Source: Planctomycetota bacterium (GTDB taxonomy: Bacteria; Planctomycetota; Phycisphaerae; Phycisphaerales; SM1A02). Taken from it: DNA of 64,000 bases. The stretch is taken from positions 1 to 64,000 of the forward strand of contig JAPLMU010000138.1 in the NCBI GenBank assembly GCA_026386795.1. Direction: 5' to 3'. Within the stretch, counting starts at the first letter, position 1, and each line of letters begins with the position of its first letter. Positions 35,153 to 44,282 of this stretch are shown here, one piece after another. The position numbers and the translations under genes were made by a program. The notes under the pieces are model-generated. The model searched no databases and was not told where the DNA came from. It saw only the letters and a program-made list of their open reading frames with translations.

Positions 35153-36255
35153 GTCACCCGCCGAATGAATCGCCCGGAGGAAACTCCGGGCCGCAACTCT
35201 GCGACGCAGACATGCGCGTTCTCGACTTCCTAGCCGAGCACGGCTTTGATGCATCAAAGGTGCCTCTACTTCCTGTGGACGACCAGGCGCGCGCAATGGC
35301 GCTGGTTCGACAAATGCAGGTGCTTGATGCGTACCCCGCTGACGATTCCGATAGTTCCCTCGTGGATGCCACACTTGCGCGCATTGACCGCTGGGAAGCG
35401 GCGAGCGAAGCTTCGATGCGCATTCAGTCCGGACGACTGCGCAACTTCCGACTGTCCGACTTTGTCAGCGTCGCCGCCTTGCTACTGGTGGGCGTTGGCG
35501 TCCTCTTGCCAATCGCTGCACGGATTCGTGCACAGAGCCTTTCGACCGTCTGCGCGAACAACATGCGCTCGCTGTACGGAGGACTCGACAACTACGCGCG
35601 CGACCACGGCGGACTGCTACCGGCCGTTGCGTCGTTCGGAAACATTGGCTCGCTCTTCTCAACATCACCAGAGTCACAGCCAAGCACACGTTCTTCGCAG
35701 GGACTGCCGAACAACAACGGCACCCCGGTCTACCTGCAGGACACGCCAATGGTGCCGACGCAGTTGATCTTCCAGGTCCCTGGTGGGGTTGTGGTCATCC
35801 GACAAGGCTCGCGTGATTGGTCGGGCTCGAACCACAGCGCACACCTGACACAACTCGTGGCACTCGGCTACACCGATATTCATTCATTGCAGTGCCCGGC
35901 CTGCGCCGCTGGCATGCCCTGCTTCGCATATCGGGTTCCTGCGCGTGGGCAGCGATTTGTGCTCGACACGCCGGGGCGCACGGTTGTGGTGGCTGATTCC
36001 AATCCAATGATTGAAGCGCGTCGTTTGGGATCAATGCCCGAGTCGCGAGTGCTCAATTCGAGTAATCACCGTGGTTCAGGTCAGAATCTGTTGTTCAGCG
36101 ATGGTGCGATCGAGTGGAAAACTTCGCCAATCCTGACCACGTCACCAGCCACCGCGATGGACAACATTTGGCTTCCACGCGACGAGCGCGGGCGCGAAAT
36201 GCTGGACATGCGGTCATGGCCGAGCGTTGCCGCTGACAACTTTGTGTCTCAGTGA
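35149..36255 (+). CDS. Membrane anti-sigma-like protein with prepilin-like C-terminal domain
   Basis: A 368-residue protein. The first 100 residues are cytoplasmic, acidic and alpha-helical, without a clear zinc motif. One membrane helix lies at about residues 105-127 ('FVSVAALLLVGVGVLLPIAA'). The outer part looks like the non-helical half of planctomycete prepilin-type proteins: 'CANNMRSLYGGLDNYARDHG' followed by 'GLLPA', and a C-terminal 'SSNHRGSGQNLLFSDGAIEW' close to the H-X9-DG motif. Coupling to the ECF gene suggests an anti-sigma role. It also carries 'CPACAAGMPC', a possible metal or disulfide site. Confidence 0.72.
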   Translation: MSHPPNESPGGNSGPQLCDADMRVLDFLAEHGFDASKVPLLPVDDQARAMALVRQMQVLDAYPADDSDSSLVDATLARIDRWEAASEASMRIQSGRLRNFRLSDFVSVAALLLVGVGVLLPIAARIRAQSLSTVCANNMRSLYGGLDNYARDHGGLLPAVASFGNIGSLFSTSPESQPSTRSSQGLPNNNGTPVYLQDTPMVPTQLIFQVPGGVVVIRQGSRDWSGSNHSAHLTQLVALGYTDIHSLQCPACAAGMPCFAYRVPARGQRFVLDTPGRTVVVADSNPMIEARRLGSMPESRVLNSSNHRGSGQNLLFSDGAIEWKTSPILTTSPATAMDNIWLPRDERGREMLDMRSWPSVAADNFVSQ

Positions 36256-36285
36256 CCAAATAACGATAATTCTGCGCCAAAGGCA

Positions 36286-36314
36286 TTGTCGGCAAGCGCC
36301 GATTCCGCTATCTT
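36286..36314 (+). promoter_or_regulatory. Candidate promoter for rpmI-rplT
   Basis: TTGTCG (36286-36291) and TATCTT (36309-36314) are 17 bases apart, each matching 4 of 6 consensus bases. Transcription would begin about 45 bases before the rpmI start. Assigned by eye. Confidence 0.4.
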
Positions 36315-36365
36315 TGCCGATCCCCCGCCGCGCCTTCAGCCGGCACTCACTGAGGAACGATCACC

Positions 36366-36644
36366 ATGCCGAAGCAAAAGTCCCATCGCGGTCTGCTCAA
36401 GCGCATCAAGCTCACCAAAACGGGCAAGGTGCGATTCAAGGCCCCAAATAGCCGCCATTTGAAGAGCAATAAGACCGGTACAGAACTTCGGTCCTACCGC
36501 AAGTCGCGCTACGCGCGCAGCGGTGACCTGCGCTTCTTGAAGAAGCTCCTCGGTCGCGGACTCCGCTCCGAAGAGCGTTCGGTTGCAGACGAGAAGATCC
36601 GCGATGCCGCAACGGCAGCAGCTTCGACTCCGGCTGCAAAGTAA
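36366..36644 (+). CDS. rpmI: 50S ribosomal protein L35
   Basis: A 92-residue basic protein; L35 normally has about 65 residues. 'MPKQKSHRGLLKRIKLTKTG' and 'SNKTGTELRSYRKSRYA' match the family core; about 25 C-terminal residues ending in an Ala/Thr-rich tail are extra. It is part of the large subunit. It precedes rplT by 114 bases, the usual order, but infC, often first in this operon, is not in the window. AGGAA precedes the ATG. Confidence 0.9.
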   Translation: MPKQKSHRGLLKRIKLTKTGKVRFKAPNSRHLKSNKTGTELRSYRKSRYARSGDLRFLKKLLGRGLRSEERSVADEKIRDAATAAASTPAAK

Positions 36645-36758
36645 CTGTTTGTTCGTCGCGCCATCGCACTGAGCGTTGGTGCTTACATCCGCATCGTCCG
36701 TCGGGACCAAAGCGCCGATCGAATCGGCCTCCGCCGGACACGACACTGAGGACACCCC

Positions 36759-37148
36759 ATGCCACGTGCACGCAAGGGCGCAGCCCGAACCCAGGCTCGC
36801 CGCAAACTCCTCCGCGAAGCCCGCGGTTACTACGGAACCAAGAGCCGCCTCAAGCAGCAAGCCAAGGTCGCCATCATGCGCGCCCTGCGCAACATGTGGC
36901 GTCACCGCCGCCTGCGCCGCCGCAACTATCGCCAACTCTGGATCACGCGCATCACTGCAGCGTGCCGGATGCGCGGTTTCAAGTACAGCCTGATGATCAA
37001 CGGCCTGGCCCGCGCGGGCTGCCTGTTGAATCGCAAGATGCTCAGCGAAATCGCCATCCATGATCCAGCGACTTTCGACACGCTGGTCACCACGGCGCGC
37101 ACGCACTGCTCAGTCCAGCATCACGCGAAGACCGCCAAGGCCGCGTAA
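36759..37148 (+). CDS. rplT: 50S ribosomal protein L20
   Basis: A 129-residue RNA-binding protein with 'MPRARKGAARTQARRKLL', 'AVMRAL'-like 'VAIMRALRNMWRHRRLRRRN' and 'LWITRITAACRMRGFKYSLM', all typical of L20, which binds 23S rRNA early in assembly and often represses its own operon. GAGGA precedes the ATG. The 114-base space after rpmI could hold a control element, but I see no clear pseudoknot or mRNA mimic. A strong terminator follows. Confidence 0.93.
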   Translation: MPRARKGAARTQARRKLLREARGYYGTKSRLKQQAKVAIMRALRNMWRHRRLRRRNYRQLWITRITAACRMRGFKYSLMINGLARAGCLLNRKMLSEIAIHDPATFDTLVTTARTHCSVQHHAKTAKAA

Positions 37149-37204
37149 TTGTGACGCGTGGATTCACGGCGCGCTCAGCCTGAGACAGATTGCAAGTACC
37201 AATG

Positions 37205-37240
37205 ACAACGCCCCGCATCACGCGGGGCGTTGTCCCTTTT
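37205..37240 (+). terminator. Terminator between rplT and csrA
   Basis: ACAACGCCCCGC (37205-37216) pairs fully with 37222-37233 across the loop ATCAC and is followed by CCCTTTT. It lies between convergent rplT and csrA and may act in both directions. Confidence 0.85.
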
Positions 37241-37326
37241 CCCATCACTCCGCCCCTGCCACCGGCCCGCGCACTACCGCGGCGGGTGGCTGTGTTTCCT
37301 GACGCGCGACCCACGCGTTGCGCCAC

Positions 37327-37605
37327 TTACGCACTGATGCGCGCCGCTGCAATACTGGCGATGGCCGCCGCACGTTGATGCGCCATGGATGGCCCACCCG
37401 GCAGCGAACCAAGCACGCCGCGCAATGACGCGGCCTGCGCATTCTCTTCGCGGATGGATTCGTAGATTTCTTTGCGATGCACCGCAACGCGTGCGGGAGC
37501 ATTGACGCCCAGGCGAACCTTGTCGCCACGAATATCAACAATGACGATCTCAACATCGTCACCGATCATGATGGCTTCATCGCAGTGTCGAGAGAGAACG
37601 AGCAT
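37327..37605 (-). CDS. csrA: CsrA, carbon storage/flagellar mRNA-binding regulator
   Basis: A 92-residue RNA-binding protein with the CsrA core: '[20 protein letters not shown]', '[20 protein letters not shown]', the last with the conserved Arg of 'VHRKE'. CsrA has about 60-70 residues; the extra C-terminus is Ala-rich. It binds GGA in hairpin loops of mRNA leaders and blocks translation. GGAAGG precedes the ATG. It follows fliW, its protein antagonist, by 78 bases. A likely local target is the fliA-like leader at 2466-2489. Confidence 0.95.
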   Translation of the reverse strand: MLVLSRHCDEAIMIGDDVEIVIVDIRGDKVRLGVNAPARVAVHRKEIYESIREENAQAASLRGVLGSLPGGPSMAHQRAAAIASIAAARISA

Positions 37606-37683
37606 GGTGGCCTTCCGTGGCTTGCAAGGTGGACCGACGATCCGTCGGCGGTCCGTAGTTTGTGCCGCGCTTGCGCGCGGGCT

Positions 37684-38130
37684 TCAGGCGCTTTGCGCAA
37701 CCGCGGTGCCAGGCAGACGCACCAACTCATGGCGCGTGCTCCAAGTGCGATCACTCAGCACCAGTTGGATGCCGGTGCGCGATGCCGCATTCACGACAAT
37801 CGGTCCCTGAAGATTGGCAGTGATGGCGCCGTCACGGCGGTTCACGATGGCAAAGATGGTGGCATCCTCGGCGCGTTCAAGGCCAAGCTCCGTCAGTTCA
37901 CCGGCACGGATCGGCACGCTGTAGCCGGTCGCCCATGCGGTTGGATCGGTCACCACGAAGGCCAGTTCCGGGTCTTCAATCGACTGGAGCCAGTAGAAGA
38001 CGCCGCGGTCATCGGGCTGCAAGAGCGCGAATGTGCGGAATCGGGCAAACCCAAGCAAGCCGTGTGGAAACACGAGCAGGCGACTGGGGTCGATCTCAAC
38101 TTCTCCAAAGCGTGTCGTTCGGACCTTCAT
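37684..38130 (-). CDS. fliW: FliW, flagellar assembly factor and CsrA antagonist
   Basis: A 148-residue protein; 'FPHGLLGFARFRTFALLQPD' and 'FYWLQSIEDPELAFVVTDP' are the FliW hallmarks. FliW binds flagellin or CsrA and so couples flagellin level to CsrA activity. ATG 38130 follows GGAG and starts at the conserved 'MKVRTTRFGEVEI'. It is upstream of csrA on the same strand. The flagellin gene, often nearby, is not in the window. Confidence 0.92.
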   Translation of the reverse strand: MKVRTTRFGEVEIDPSRLLVFPHGLLGFARFRTFALLQPDDRGVFYWLQSIEDPELAFVVTDPTAWATGYSVPIRAGELTELGLERAEDATIFAIVNRRDGAITANLQGPIVVNAASRTGIQLVLSDRTWSTRHELVRLPGTAVAQSA

Positions 38131-38251
38131 GTGGAACTCCGTTCCTGGGGTGATGCGGGGCATTCCGCGGGCGAACTCCTGTCCGCCGTTGTGCTGCTGA
38201 GATATCGGTCATGAGGTCGCCGGATCATGAGCGATCTGAGAAGATGTCCGC

Positions 38252-40462
38252 ATGACCGCCGCTTCCACCCTGCCCGAAGCCCCCCTCGACCGCCGTGCGC
38301 AGTTCGCTGCGATGGCTCTTGCGGGCGTGATTCTTGGGGGCGCGCTGCTGGCGGAGAGTGCGTTTCCTGCAAAAGTATGGTTCTCGAGCGGTGCGTGTGT
38401 GTCCGTCTTATGGATTGCGGCGGCAGCGGGATACGGTCGGGTGCTCCGCCGCGTGTTGTTCCCGCGCATGGAGGCCGGTGACCCGCGCCGAACCCCGCTG
38501 GCCATCGGACTGGGAGTGGCATTCGCACTGGCGGTGGTCAACCTGCTCGCAACGCTTGGATTCATGCCGATGCATGCGTGGTGGCGGTTTGTCTGGTGGA
38601 TCGGCATGGGGATCGGCTGGATCCTGGCCGGCTGGCCCGACTTGTCATGGCGATTTGTTGGCAGCCTGTTCCGCGTGCGCTCCATCGCGGCGGACCCTTT
38701 GCTCTGGTGTGCACTGCCGGCGATCGCTGCCTTGGCGTTGGCCACCGCGTTGCCGCCCGGACTGGCGTGGAGCACGGAGTTTGGTGGCTACGACGCGCTT
38801 GCCTACCACCTGGAGTTACCAAAGGAGTGGTTGGCCGCGGGCGCACTGGAGCCGCTTCGGCACAACGTCTATTCCGCTTTCCCAAGTTTCATGGAAGGCG
38901 CGTACCTGCAACTCTTCTCGCTCTCTGCGAACGCCGTTCCGGCGCACGACATGGCCTTGGCGCCGCAAGCGCTGCACGCGGTGCTCGCGATCTGTGCCGC
39001 GTGGATGGTGGCAGCCACGGCCGAGGTGATTGCTGGCGGCGATCAGCGCCAGCGCGCATGGGCACGAGCGATCGGATGGTGCGGATTCCTCGGGATTCCA
39101 TGGGTGATCGTCACCGGCAGCTTGGCCTACAACGAAATGGCCGTGCTTCTCATGTTGGCTGCCGCCATGCTGGCGTGGACGGCGCGCGAGCACGCTGGAG
39201 TGTGGCGCATCGGGATCGCTTTGGGTTTGCTGCTGGGCGCAGCGGTGGGTGCAAAGTTGGTCGCCGCAGGCATGGCGGTGCTGCCGTTTGCGTGCTGGGC
39301 ACTGGTGACGGCACAGGCAACGAACCCCACCAGTTCCACTCGCCACGTGCGAGCGTTGGCAGCGAGCGTTGGCGCGGCCTCGCTCACCGCGCTACTAATA
39401 CTGGCGCCGTGGCTCATCAGGAATCATGCAGCCACCGGATCGTGGACATTCCCGTTTCGGGTGCCGCTGATTTCATCGGGCAATGGATGGTGGAGTGCGG
39501 AGCAAATGACACGCTTCGCGGCTGGGCACATGGCCGCTGCCGACATCGGAATCGGCGCGCGCCTGTGTGCGCTTGTCGATGCCGGATTCCTACAGGGATT
39601 CGGTGCGGCCCCCGATGCGGATCCGTGGCTGCCACAATGGAGCGTTGCGTTCTGGATCGGAAGCGTGGCGATCATGGTGCTGATGATTGGCATGCGGCGC
39701 GTGCGACACATGCGGTCCATGGGTCTTGCGCTCGGCGCGATGCTGGTGGCGCAGTTGGTGTTCTGGATGTTTGCCACACATCTGAAGTCACGGTTCCTGC
39801 TTCCCTGCGCGGTGCCGCTGACGGTGGCAACCGCGGTGGCGGCGGCGCCAGTACTGGCACAACAGACGCGCGGAATCATTGTTGCACTCAGCGTGTTACT
39901 ACTGACGGCGTGGTCACTGCAACCAAGCCTATTAATGCGGATCGATCCGCGCACGGCCAACGCGGTGGAACTGTGCGCTTCCGGCCGGACCGTGGCAACG
40001 AATGTTGATGGTCAGGGAATGGTGCGGGAAATTGCCAACGACCTTGGCCCGGGTACCGCAGCATTGGCGCAGGAATCAGCCACGCTCGGCGATGCCATGC
40101 CGCTCGCGTGGATCGCCAACTGGCAATTGCCACCCGGCGCGGTGCTGGGCAGCGAAGGCGATGCCGATGTGTTCTGGTGCCGCACCGCGCCAGTCACCGC
40201 AACCGTGTGGGATGGCGGTCCGTTGGCGCGTGTCTTGCGCGCGCATCCATACGACCCACTCGCCGCCGTCCGCGCGCTCAGCACCGATGAACACCTGACG
40301 CACATTGCAATCGGTGAATCCATGCTGGCACGTTGGAAGGCGTCCGGTTGGATCGACCCCATCCTGACGCCAGATCGCGTGCGGGCGGTGGCGGCGCTCC
40401 TCAACCCAGTGGCGCACACCGCTTCTGGCGGCGTCGTCTACAAGGTGCCGCTCGCCCACTGA
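38252..40462 (+). CDS. Large polytopic membrane protein, GT39/PMT-like
   Basis: A 736-residue protein with ten or more predicted membrane helices and a C-terminal soluble part of about 190 residues. 'GGYDALAYHLELPKEWLAAG' in the first long outer loop resembles dolichyl/polyprenyl-phosphate sugar transferases of the GT-C superfamily, where an acidic residue there is catalytic. Function is not recognised beyond this; a lipid-linked sugar donor is probable. It is divergent from fliW and is followed after 20 bases by the PPIC gene. Confidence 0.65.
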   Translation: MTAASTLPEAPLDRRAQFAAMALAGVILGGALLAESAFPAKVWFSSGACVSVLWIAAAAGYGRVLRRVLFPRMEAGDPRRTPLAIGLGVAFALAVVNLLATLGFMPMHAWWRFVWWIGMGIGWILAGWPDLSWRFVGSLFRVRSIAADPLLWCALPAIAALALATALPPGLAWSTEFGGYDALAYHLELPKEWLAAGALEPLRHNVYSAFPSFMEGAYLQLFSLSANAVPAHDMALAPQALHAVLAICAAWMVAATAEVIAGGDQRQRAWARAIGWCGFLGIPWVIVTGSLAYNEMAVLLMLAAAMLAWTAREHAGVWRIGIALGLLLGAAVGAKLVAAGMAVLPFACWALVTAQATNPTSSTRHVRALAASVGAASLTALLILAPWLIRNHAATGSWTFPFRVPLISSGNGWWSAEQMTRFAAGHMAAADIGIGARLCALVDAGFLQGFGAAPDADPWLPQWSVAFWIGSVAIMVLMIGMRRVRHMRSMGLALGAMLVAQLVFWMFATHLKSRFLLPCAVPLTVATAVAAAPVLAQQTRGIIVALSVLLLTAWSLQPSLLMRIDPRTANAVELCASGRTVATNVDGQGMVREIANDLGPGTAALAQESATLGDAMPLAWIANWQLPPGAVLGSEGDADVFWCRTAPVTATVWDGGPLARVLRAHPYDPLAAVRALSTDEHLTHIAIGESMLARWKASGWIDPILTPDRVRAVAALLNPVAHTASGGVVYKVPLAH

Positions 40463-40482
40463 GACACTCGTAGACTGCATGA

Positions 40483-41454
40483 ATGAACAGCGCGATGATC
40501 GTCGCCATCCTTTTTTGTGCGCAGCCAACACCCGCGCCTCCTGCCGAACCCGCACCGTCGGGCCCGCCGCCTGCCAAGAGTGTCGACGGCGCTGCTGGAA
40601 TTGCCGCCATCTGGAAAGACAGCACCATCACGTGGGATCGGCTGCGTCCCGTGCTTGCAGAACTCGCGGGAAGTGCCGCGCTGCAAGAAGTGCTGCTTGA
40701 CGAACAACTCGCGGAGCGAGCACGCGCGCGCGGCATCGCGCCGGACGCCGCAGCGCTCAAGCGCGAAGAAGAACTGCTGCTTGGTTACCTGGATAAAGAC
40801 CGTGCGCGCGCGGAGCGATTGCTCGAAGAATTACGGGCGCGCCAAGGCCTTGGACCCGTGCGTTGGCACGGACTGCTGTGGCGCAATGCCGTATTGCGTG
40901 CGTTAGTGGCAGCCGATGTCGAGGTGCAAGAGACACAGATTGTGGCGGCCCATGATGCAGCGCACGGAGCCAAGCGAAAGCCGCGCGTGATTGCCGTCCC
41001 TGACCTCCGCGGCGCGCAGGCCGTGACCGATCGCTTAGCGAAAGGTGATCGCTTCGAAGACATTGCTGCTGAAATAAGCACTGACGTCAGCGGCGCGCGC
41101 GGCGGGCTGATCTCCCCCATGAGCAAGCTCGATCCGGGAGTACCTGCCGCCGTACGCGAAGCACTCTGGTCAGTGACGACGGTGGGTGCTGTATCTGCAC
41201 CGGTACTTGTAGGAACTGGCTACGTGATCGTTCGCTACGAAGGCGATGTTGCGGGCGACGGTGTGCCACTCAGCGCAGTCCATGAAGATGCCGCGCGGGC
41301 CGTCCGCATTGCTCAGGAGCGCGCTCGCATGGACCAACTTGCGCAAGAACTTGTTCGCACTGCCAAACCGACCATCTTTGACGCCGCACTCTCCGACGGA
41401 TGGAATCGCGTCAGGATGGAAGCCACGAGATCCGGGCCACCGCCACAGGGGTAA
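40483..41454 (+). CDS. PPIC-type peptidyl-prolyl isomerase, SurA/PrsA-like
   Basis: A 323-residue protein. A short hydrophobic N-terminus may export it, followed by a Pro-rich linker, a helical chaperone-like domain and a parvulin domain ('RFEDIAAEISTDVSGARGGL', 'VREALWSVTTVGAVSAPVLV'). Such proteins help fold exported or outer-membrane proteins. Its last 44 bases overlap the end of the opposing lptG-like gene, a tail-to-tail overlap. Confidence 0.78.
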   Translation: MNSAMIVAILFCAQPTPAPPAEPAPSGPPPAKSVDGAAGIAAIWKDSTITWDRLRPVLAELAGSAALQEVLLDEQLAERARARGIAPDAAALKREEELLLGYLDKDRARAERLLEELRARQGLGPVRWHGLLWRNAVLRALVAADVEVQETQIVAAHDAAHGAKRKPRVIAVPDLRGAQAVTDRLAKGDRFEDIAAEISTDVSGARGGLISPMSKLDPGVPAAVREALWSVTTVGAVSAPVLVGTGYVIVRYEGDVAGDGVPLSAVHEDAARAVRIAQERARMDQLAQELVRTAKPTIFDAALSDGWNRVRMEATRSGPPPQG

Positions 41455-42532
41455 GCAACGCGATCGGTATCGCAACCGCTACCGCTGCTGGCAATCCACT
41501 GATCGGTGCTGCCATCACTACGGCGGAAACGATGATGGTGGGCACAGCAATGGTGGCTGCGGCGACACACATCTGCAACATGTTGGCTGGCCCGCGCTTC
41601 AGAAAGAACGGCACGGCAATCGCCAACACCAAAAGGTTCACAAGCACCGAACCGACACGCCCGAATTGCATCCGATCTGCTTGTGAACGATCAAGCGCGC
41701 CGGCTTCTGCAAGTTTGCCAAGATCAGCGCTCGACAGCATCTGCGCAAAGAGTCGGTAGTGCCGCGCGGTGATGGCCTTCGGCGAAAGATCGGTCTTCCA
41801 TTCAGCCGCTGGAACCGGTGGCGGAGACTGCGTCACCCCGTCGCGCACGGCGGGGTCGCGCAGCACGGATGTTCCACCAGTGAGCACCCACGTCGATCGC
41901 GCCTCGTCCCACTGGGCGGACGGCGCGGTGGTACGACGCACCAAGGAGCCGCGTTCGTCGCGTTCAAGACCTAAGAACCCGGTGATGCGATGCGACTCCG
42001 GATCAAAGCTCGATGCATAGAGCAAATTGCCAGCACTATCGCGCGTCACGGTCACTGGAAACGATCCACGATCACGCCGACCAAGGTCCGAGTGATCAAG
42101 CATCAACTGATCAGCGAAACTGGGAAGTACAAACTCCTGATTGAGTACGCCCAAAATGTTCAGTACGAATGATGCCACTAACACCGCCCACACGCAGCGG
42201 CGAAGCGGAACGCCCGCGGCCATGATCGCCACCAGTTCGCGCGTGCGATGCATCTGCGAGAACGTGAACCCCATGGCGCCTACGCACAGCAGACCAACCA
42301 TGAACTGGAAGAATTGAAACGCACGCGGTCCGTGAAACTGCACAATCATGGCCACGAATGCCACCGCTCGGTTGCTGTAGGTGCCATTCTCAACAACAAA
42401 TGATGCGGCACGCAAGTACTTCTCCATCTGCAGAATCACATCGATTGACGACGCGAACACGAAGAGCAGCGTGAACAGCACAAAGAAGTTCCAAAGGAAG
42501 CGTCCGATGATGGTTCTGTCAAGAATGCGCAT
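41411..42532 (-). CDS. lptG: LptG-type LPS exporter permease
   Basis: A 373-residue membrane protein of the YjgP/YjgQ family. It starts 'MRILDRTIIGRFLWNFFVLF', with three N-terminal helices, a periplasmic beta-jellyroll of about 170 residues, and three C-terminal helices. 'SQMHRTRELVAIMAAGVPLRR' is the coupling-helix block that contacts the LptB ATPase. LptB2FG extracts LPS from the inner membrane. It follows lptF after 18 bases; lptB is elsewhere. Confidence 0.85.
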   Translation of the reverse strand: MRILDRTIIGRFLWNFFVLFTLLFVFASSIDVILQMEKYLRAASFVVENGTYSNRAVAFVAMIVQFHGPRAFQFFQFMVGLLCVGAMGFTFSQMHRTRELVAIMAAGVPLRRCVWAVLVASFVLNILGVLNQEFVLPSFADQLMLDHSDLGRRDRGSFPVTVTRDSAGNLLYASSFDPESHRITGFLGLERDERGSLVRRTTAPSAQWDEARSTWVLTGGTSVLRDPAVRDGVTQSPPPVPAAEWKTDLSPKAITARHYRLFAQMLSSADLGKLAEAGALDRSQADRMQFGRVGSVLVNLLVLAIAVPFFLKRGPANMLQMCVAAATIAVPTIIVSAVVMAAPISGLPAAVAVAIPIALLTPVAVARISWLPS

Positions 42533-42550
42533 CGCTGGTTGCTCGCCGGT

Positions 42551-44263
42551 TCAGTTCCGAGCGATGCGCCTCCATGTCAAAAACAGTATTGAAAGCAGCA
42601 AGAGATTTCCGCCCCACATGACGAACGAGCCAACCCACAGACTTCCGTCCGACATCAGCAACTGACCACCGGAGACCAGGAAGATGTTGCTGATCGCAGG
42701 GATGAAAGCCAAGAGATAAACGGTGAGCGGCATTGCGCGTTTCATTGCTACCGCGAGCGCGGCGCCAAGGAGAAGTACCAAGACGATGCTTGCGGACTGC
42801 GCAAGGCGGTTGGCAACATGCGAATCACATTCCCACACCACATCGTCGCGCATCAGTTTCAGACGCGCCACTTGGCGAGGCAACTGCGCACGCATTGCAG
42901 CGAGCGGCGCGATTTCATCCACGGTGGGGAATTCACTCGCTGCGCGCAGCACCTCGATACTCGGGGCGGAAGACCAATCCTTGGGAACGCAACCGACCGG
43001 AAGCAGATCATCAATACGCGGCGCCCACCGACCAGGAAGCCCAGTGACGATGTCCTGCGCCTGCGTTGATCCGGGAATAATCAGAGCAAATCGTGGTTCG
43101 AAACCCGCCTCGCTCAATGCACGCAGTGTGCCAGTCGATGCGTGTGCACTGCGGATCGATTTGCCCTTCGCTGTTTCCAAGAGCAAGAAATCGTCATGGC
43201 CAGGTGCCGGATGTAGTTCGCCATTCTTCACCACCACCTGACTGATGCGGAACATGCGCTCTGTTCCAGGCTCAGTAAATTCAATCGTGCCACGAGCGAC
43301 CGCCGGCTCCACGCAGCGCCACAGTTCCAACTCACCGAGCGCTGCGGTCAGGGGCCGCTTCGCTGTACCGACTGTCTCGGAGCGGTCAACGTTGCCACGC
43401 AATTCAAAGATTTCTTGGACGGCCAAGAACTTCGGGCCGCGCTCGAACCCGCTGTAGAGCGATGATGCTTCCGGTTCTGCAAGCGGAAGCGTGACGATCG
43501 CGCCCTCGGAGGGACGCACCACCGTGGCATTCATGAGGGAAATCTTGGCAACCATGCCGCGCGGTGTTTCATGAATATCAACAGCAGCGTCCTCGGCGGT
43601 GAACTCCGTGGCGATGGAACTCCCGCCCGCTTGGTCAAGTTCAATGGCCGCTACGCCCGTGAGCAAGAGCCTGCGCTTGATGCCCAATCCGGCAGGCGGC
43701 TCCACCTCGCGAGCTGCATCGGCGTAAATCATCATCTTGTCTGCGACCACCGCTTCACCGCGGCCAACAGCGGCGATCAGCACCTGCGTTGCATCCGCGG
43801 TTGCCAGTTCCTTCATGCGCGTCCAGAAGTGCGGCACAACGAATGCCACTAGCACCAGCATCACCACGCACAGCGTTCCGCCCAGAATGGCTACCGGGGC
43901 GAAGATCTTTCGATATCCCATCCCGCATGCAGACATCGCAGTGACTTCGTTGTCCGTGGCGAAGCGGTGCATGACCAATGTCGAGGCAAAGCCAGCCGCA
44001 AAGGGCATGGCAAACTGCAACATCGGCACCATGGCCAGAGTGACATATTTGAAGATCGTGTTGGCACCGATCGAGTTGTCGGCCAATGGCTTCGCTGCGG
44101 CACCGAAGGCAATGACAGTCACGATCACCGATGTGGTGACCGCGAACATACGCAGCAATTCCCATGCCACATGGCGCCACAGCGTCCACGGAATACCCGA
44201 CAGACGAAGTTCCCCATCCGGCGCGCTGAGATCAGACGGGATCAACTGTTCGTCCATGTCCAT
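42551..44263 (-). CDS. lptF: LptF-type LPS exporter permease, enlarged
   Basis: A 570-residue member of the YjgP/YjgQ family; LptF usually has about 360 residues. The helices are at the ends: 'LWRHVAWELLRMFAVTTSVI' and 'MVPMLQFAMPFAAGFASTLV' in the first 130 residues, three more after about residue 480. The coupling block is 'FATDNEVTAMSACGMGYRKI'. The periplasmic part between them is about 200 residues longer than normal. Together with LptG it should form the LPS export complex. Confidence 0.83.
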   Translation of the reverse strand: MDMDEQLIPSDLSAPDGELRLSGIPWTLWRHVAWELLRMFAVTTSVIVTVIAFGAAAKPLADNSIGANTIFKYVTLAMVPMLQFAMPFAAGFASTLVMHRFATDNEVTAMSACGMGYRKIFAPVAILGGTLCVVMLVLVAFVVPHFWTRMKELATADATQVLIAAVGRGEAVVADKMMIYADAAREVEPPAGLGIKRRLLLTGVAAIELDQAGGSSIATEFTAEDAAVDIHETPRGMVAKISLMNATVVRPSEGAIVTLPLAEPEASSLYSGFERGPKFLAVQEIFELRGNVDRSETVGTAKRPLTAALGELELWRCVEPAVARGTIEFTEPGTERMFRISQVVVKNGELHPAPGHDDFLLLETAKGKSIRSAHASTGTLRALSEAGFEPRFALIIPGSTQAQDIVTGLPGRWAPRIDDLLPVGCVPKDWSSAPSIEVLRAASEFPTVDEIAPLAAMRAQLPRQVARLKLMRDDVVWECDSHVANRLAQSASIVLVLLLGAALAVAMKRAMPLTVYLLAFIPAISNIFLVSGGQLLMSDGSLWVGSFVMWGGNLLLLSILFLTWRRIARN

Positions 44264-44282
44264 AGGTGGTGCGGCACCGCAT

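Noticed and set aside
38180..38215. ACCGATAT upstream of fliW (minus strand) as a FliA-type -10 box
   Set aside because: The element 15 bases upstream (ATGA) is a poor -35 match; too weak to annotate.
38578..40008. A 476-codon open frame on the plus strand inside the GT39-like gene
   Set aside because: It is in another frame of a well-supported membrane-protein gene and encodes a low-likelihood Gly/Arg/Cys-rich product.
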